Positions 6,701-8,315 of a stretch of DNA of 8,315 nt are shown here, piece after piece (the stretch's first letter is position 1; the number at the start of each line of letters is the position of its first letter). Under the pieces are notes generated by a model. It worked only from the letters and a program-made list of their open reading frames with translations. It ran no database searches and was not told the DNA's origin. Source of the stretch: Treponema sp. (GTDB lineage: Bacteria; Spirochaetota; Spirochaetia; Treponematales; Treponemataceae). The stretch covers positions 1-8,315 of the forward strand of contig JAAZCS010000132.1 in NCBI GenBank assembly GCA_012513125.1. Reading direction: 5' to 3'. Both the position numbers and the translations under genes were made by a program.

Positions 6701-8315
6701 CTACATTCCAGAAGGATCCGTATCTGTGAAACTACTTCCTTCAGACAACCGAATTTCAGGTTTCACTAAAGAACCATCCTTCATTTTTATAAGCCCATCT
6801 GCATTTTCATCAGGATGTTTTCCAATAGGAGCATTAGACAAAAGAAGCTTCAATCTGTTTAATTGATTAACCTCAGAACTACCCGGATCATAATCAATCG
6901 CACTTATATTTGCATTAGGGAAACGTCTTCTTAATTCTTTAATCATTCCTTTTCCGGTAACATGATTAGGAAGACAAGCAAAAGGCTGAACACATGCAAT
7001 ACTTGGAGCACCTTCTTTTATCAACTCAACCATTTCGGCAGTCAAGAACCAACCTTCACCAGTAATATTTCCAAATTGAACTATATCATTTACACCTTTC
7101 ATCAAGTCATAAATTGTAGAAGGAGCTTCAAATCTTTTACTCTTCCTCAAATATTTTTTCATATTTTTTCTATATAATTCTAGGAACCAAACAAATAGTT
7201 TTGCATTACGTTCTGTTGATTTTGGAAATGCCAATTCTTCATGACGGAAAATTCCTGTTGCAAATGAATAGAAGAAGAAGTCAGCCAAATCTGGCATTAT
7301 ACATTCTGCACCTTCTCTTTCAATTGTTTCAACAATTTGATTGTTTGCTGTAGGATGGAATTTTACAAGAATTTCGCCAACAACACCAACACGAGGCTTC
7401 TTTATTGGTTTTAATGGGAGTTCATCAAATTCTTTTACAATATTTTTCATTAGCTTGTTGTATTTATGAATTGACAAAGATGCTGCCTGCTGTTCTGCAA
7501 TTGCATTCCATTTTTCATATAATTGATTAGCACTTCCAGGAACTGCCTCATATGGACGAGTTCTGTATAAAACCCTCATCAATAAGTCGCCAACCATAAT
7601 CGCCTTAATAAGCCTATGCAATAGTCCAAGCGTTATTTTAAATCCAGGATTTTTTTCAAAACCTTGAGCACTTAATGAAAGAACTGGTATATTTCCCCAA
7701 CCAGCATCAACTAAAGCCCTTCTAATAAAGCCAATATAATTTGTTGCACGGCATCCGCCACCTGTTTGAGTAATAATTAGTGAAGTTTTATCCAAATCAT
7801 ATTTTCCAGATTCCAATGCAGATATCATTTGACCTGCTACAAGAATTGAAGGATAACATGCGTCGTTATTTACATATTTTAATCCAGTATCAACTGCTTT
7901 TGGATCAACGGCATCAAGAACTACAAATTTATAACCTGCTCCAGCAAACGCTTTTTGTAAAATTCTAAAATGAATAGGAGACATTTGTGGTCCAATAATT
8001 GTATGGGTATATTTCATTTCTTTTGTAAAGACAACTCTTTTATATGCTGACCCTTTTATTTCAACTTTACTCTTACTGCGTCTTCTTTCTTTTACAGCGG
8101 CAATCAAAGAACGAATTCTTATTCTGACTGCACCCAAGTTTGAACCTTCATCAATCTTTATAAGAGTGTACATTCTATTTTTTGCACGGAAAATCTCATC
8201 TACTTGATCTGCCGTTACCGCATCAAGTCCACAGCCAAAAGATGTCAATTGAACTAATTCTAGATTTGGCATTTCGGAAACAAACTGAGCTGCACGGTAC
8301 AAGCGGTTATGATAA
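6701..8315 (-). CDS. 2-hydroxyacyl-CoA dehydratase / activase-related protein, C-terminal part (5' end outside window)
   Basis: About 537 C-terminal residues are visible. The frame is open through the right edge, where it reads YHNRLYRAAQ, so the TTG at 8302 is not a start. The family comprises very large cytoplasmic proteins (I recall about 1,400 residues) that join BadF/BcrA/HgdC-type ATPase activase domains to DUF2229 and HgdB-like iron-sulfur domains. They are related to the ATP-dependent electron activators of 2-hydroxyglutaryl-CoA dehydratase. Counting from L8302 as residue 1, conserved blocks are LTSFGCGLDAVTADQV (19-34), KIDEGSNLGAVRIRIRSLIA (49-68), NNDACYPSILVAGQM (145-159), TQTGGGCRATNYIGF (178-192) and IACVQPFACLPNHVTGKGM (435-453). 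Cysteines 24, 149, 184, 437 and 443 are candidate [4Fe-4S] ligands. The true substrate of this single-chain family is not known. It ends in SFTDTDPSGM. It lies 24 bp upstream of the secreted-protein gene, an odd pairing of a cytoplasmic redox protein with envelope genes. Confidence 0.85.
   Translation of the reverse strand, partial: YHNRLYRAAQFVSEMPNLELVQLTSFGCGLDAVTADQVDEIFRAKNRMYTLIKIDEGSNLGAVRIRIRSLIAAVKERRRSKSKVEIKGSAYKRVVFTKEMKYTHTIIGPQMSPIHFRILQKAFAGAGYKFVVLDAVDPKAVDTGLKYVNNDACYPSILVAGQMISALESGKYDLDKTSLIITQTGGGCRATNYIGFIRRALVDAGWGNIPVLSLSAQGFEKNPGFKITLGLLHRLIKAIMVGDLLMRVLYRTRPYEAVPGSANQLYEKWNAIAEQQAASLSIHKYNKLMKNIVKEFDELPLKPIKKPRVGVVGEILVKFHPTANNQIVETIEREGAECIMPDLADFFFYSFATGIFRHEELAFPKSTERNAKLFVWFLELYRKNMKKYLRKSKRFEAPSTIYDLMKGVNDIVQFGNITGEGWFLTAEMVELIKEGAPSIACVQPFACLPNHVTGKGMIKELRRRFPNANISAIDYDPGSSEVNQLNRLKLLLSNAPIGKHPDENADGLIKMKDGSLVKPEIRLSEGSSFTDTDPSGM

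Larger units (their letters stand above)
1..8315 (-). other. Seven-gene co-directional cluster, probable single operon
   Basis: All seven supported genes are on the minus strand and tightly packed. Reading right to left, the gaps are 24 bp (6677-6700), a 62-bp overlap (or about zero if a later TPR start is used), 18 bp (2812-2829), 13 bp (1149-1161), then two 4-bp ATGA overlaps (537-540 and 127-130). No gap is large enough for a hairpin terminator followed by a promoter, so co-transcription is the simplest reading. Both ends of the operon are outside the window. The ATGA overlaps suggest translational coupling of exbB, exbD and the TonB-like gene, which fits subunits of one inner-membrane complex. 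Internal promoters inside coding sequence cannot be excluded. Confidence 0.8.

Noticed and set aside
6962..7968. Two plus-strand open frames (71 and 62 codons) inside the dehydratase-related gene
   Set aside because: Antisense to conserved Cys-containing blocks and lacking any coding signal of their own.
8300..8302. TTG codon as the start of the dehydratase-related gene
   Set aside because: The frame stays open beyond it to the window edge (YHNR before it), and the protein begins inside a conserved block. The gene is simply cut by the window.

Overview
The window looks like a piece of a Spirochaetota chromosome, most likely Treponema or a close relative. It is strongly AT-rich and AT-biased in codon use. 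It encodes an outer-membrane beta-barrel, so the cell is diderm. Several protein styles here (the activase-related dehydratase-like protein, the barrel with its linker, and the large periplasmic TPR protein) match my recollection of treponemal genomes. The genus is inference; no rRNA or other phylogenetic marker is present.

Every supported gene lies on the minus strand, so transcription runs from the right edge (8315) to the left edge (1). In order of transcription they are: (1) the C-terminal part of a very large 2-hydroxyacyl-CoA dehydratase/activase-related iron-sulfur protein, whose 5' end is outside the window (8315-6701); (2) a secreted 453-residue protein of unknown function (6676-5315); (3) a large exported TPR protein (about 5376-2830); (4) an outer-membrane beta-barrel protein with a signal peptide and a C-terminal Phe (2811-1162); (5) an ExbB/TolQ/MotA-family proton-channel subunit (1148-537); (6) an ExbD/TolR-family subunit (540-127); and (7) the first 43 codons of a single-pass membrane protein with TonB/TolA-like topology, cut off by the left edge (130-1). 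Gaps are 24, 18 and 13 bp or overlaps (62 bp for the TPR gene; 4-bp ATGA overlaps before ExbD and before the TonB-like gene). The set therefore looks like one operon, with no room for a terminator inside it. The promoter lies to the right of the window and the end of the operon to the left.

Taken together, genes 3-7 look like an envelope-spanning machine. An ExbB-ExbD motor with a TonB/TolA-like rod in the inner membrane would be coupled to a periplasmic TPR scaffold and an outer-membrane barrel. The barrel has no room for a normal TonB-receptor plug but carries a TonB-box-like segment in its N-terminal linker. This is the most interesting system in the window: either a minimal, atypical TonB-dependent transporter or a Tol-Pal-like envelope-maintenance complex. 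The link to the cytoplasmic dehydratase-related gene upstream is unexplained.

There is no stretch over 300 bases without a gene. I saw no tRNA, rRNA, CRISPR array, insertion sequence or riboswitch.
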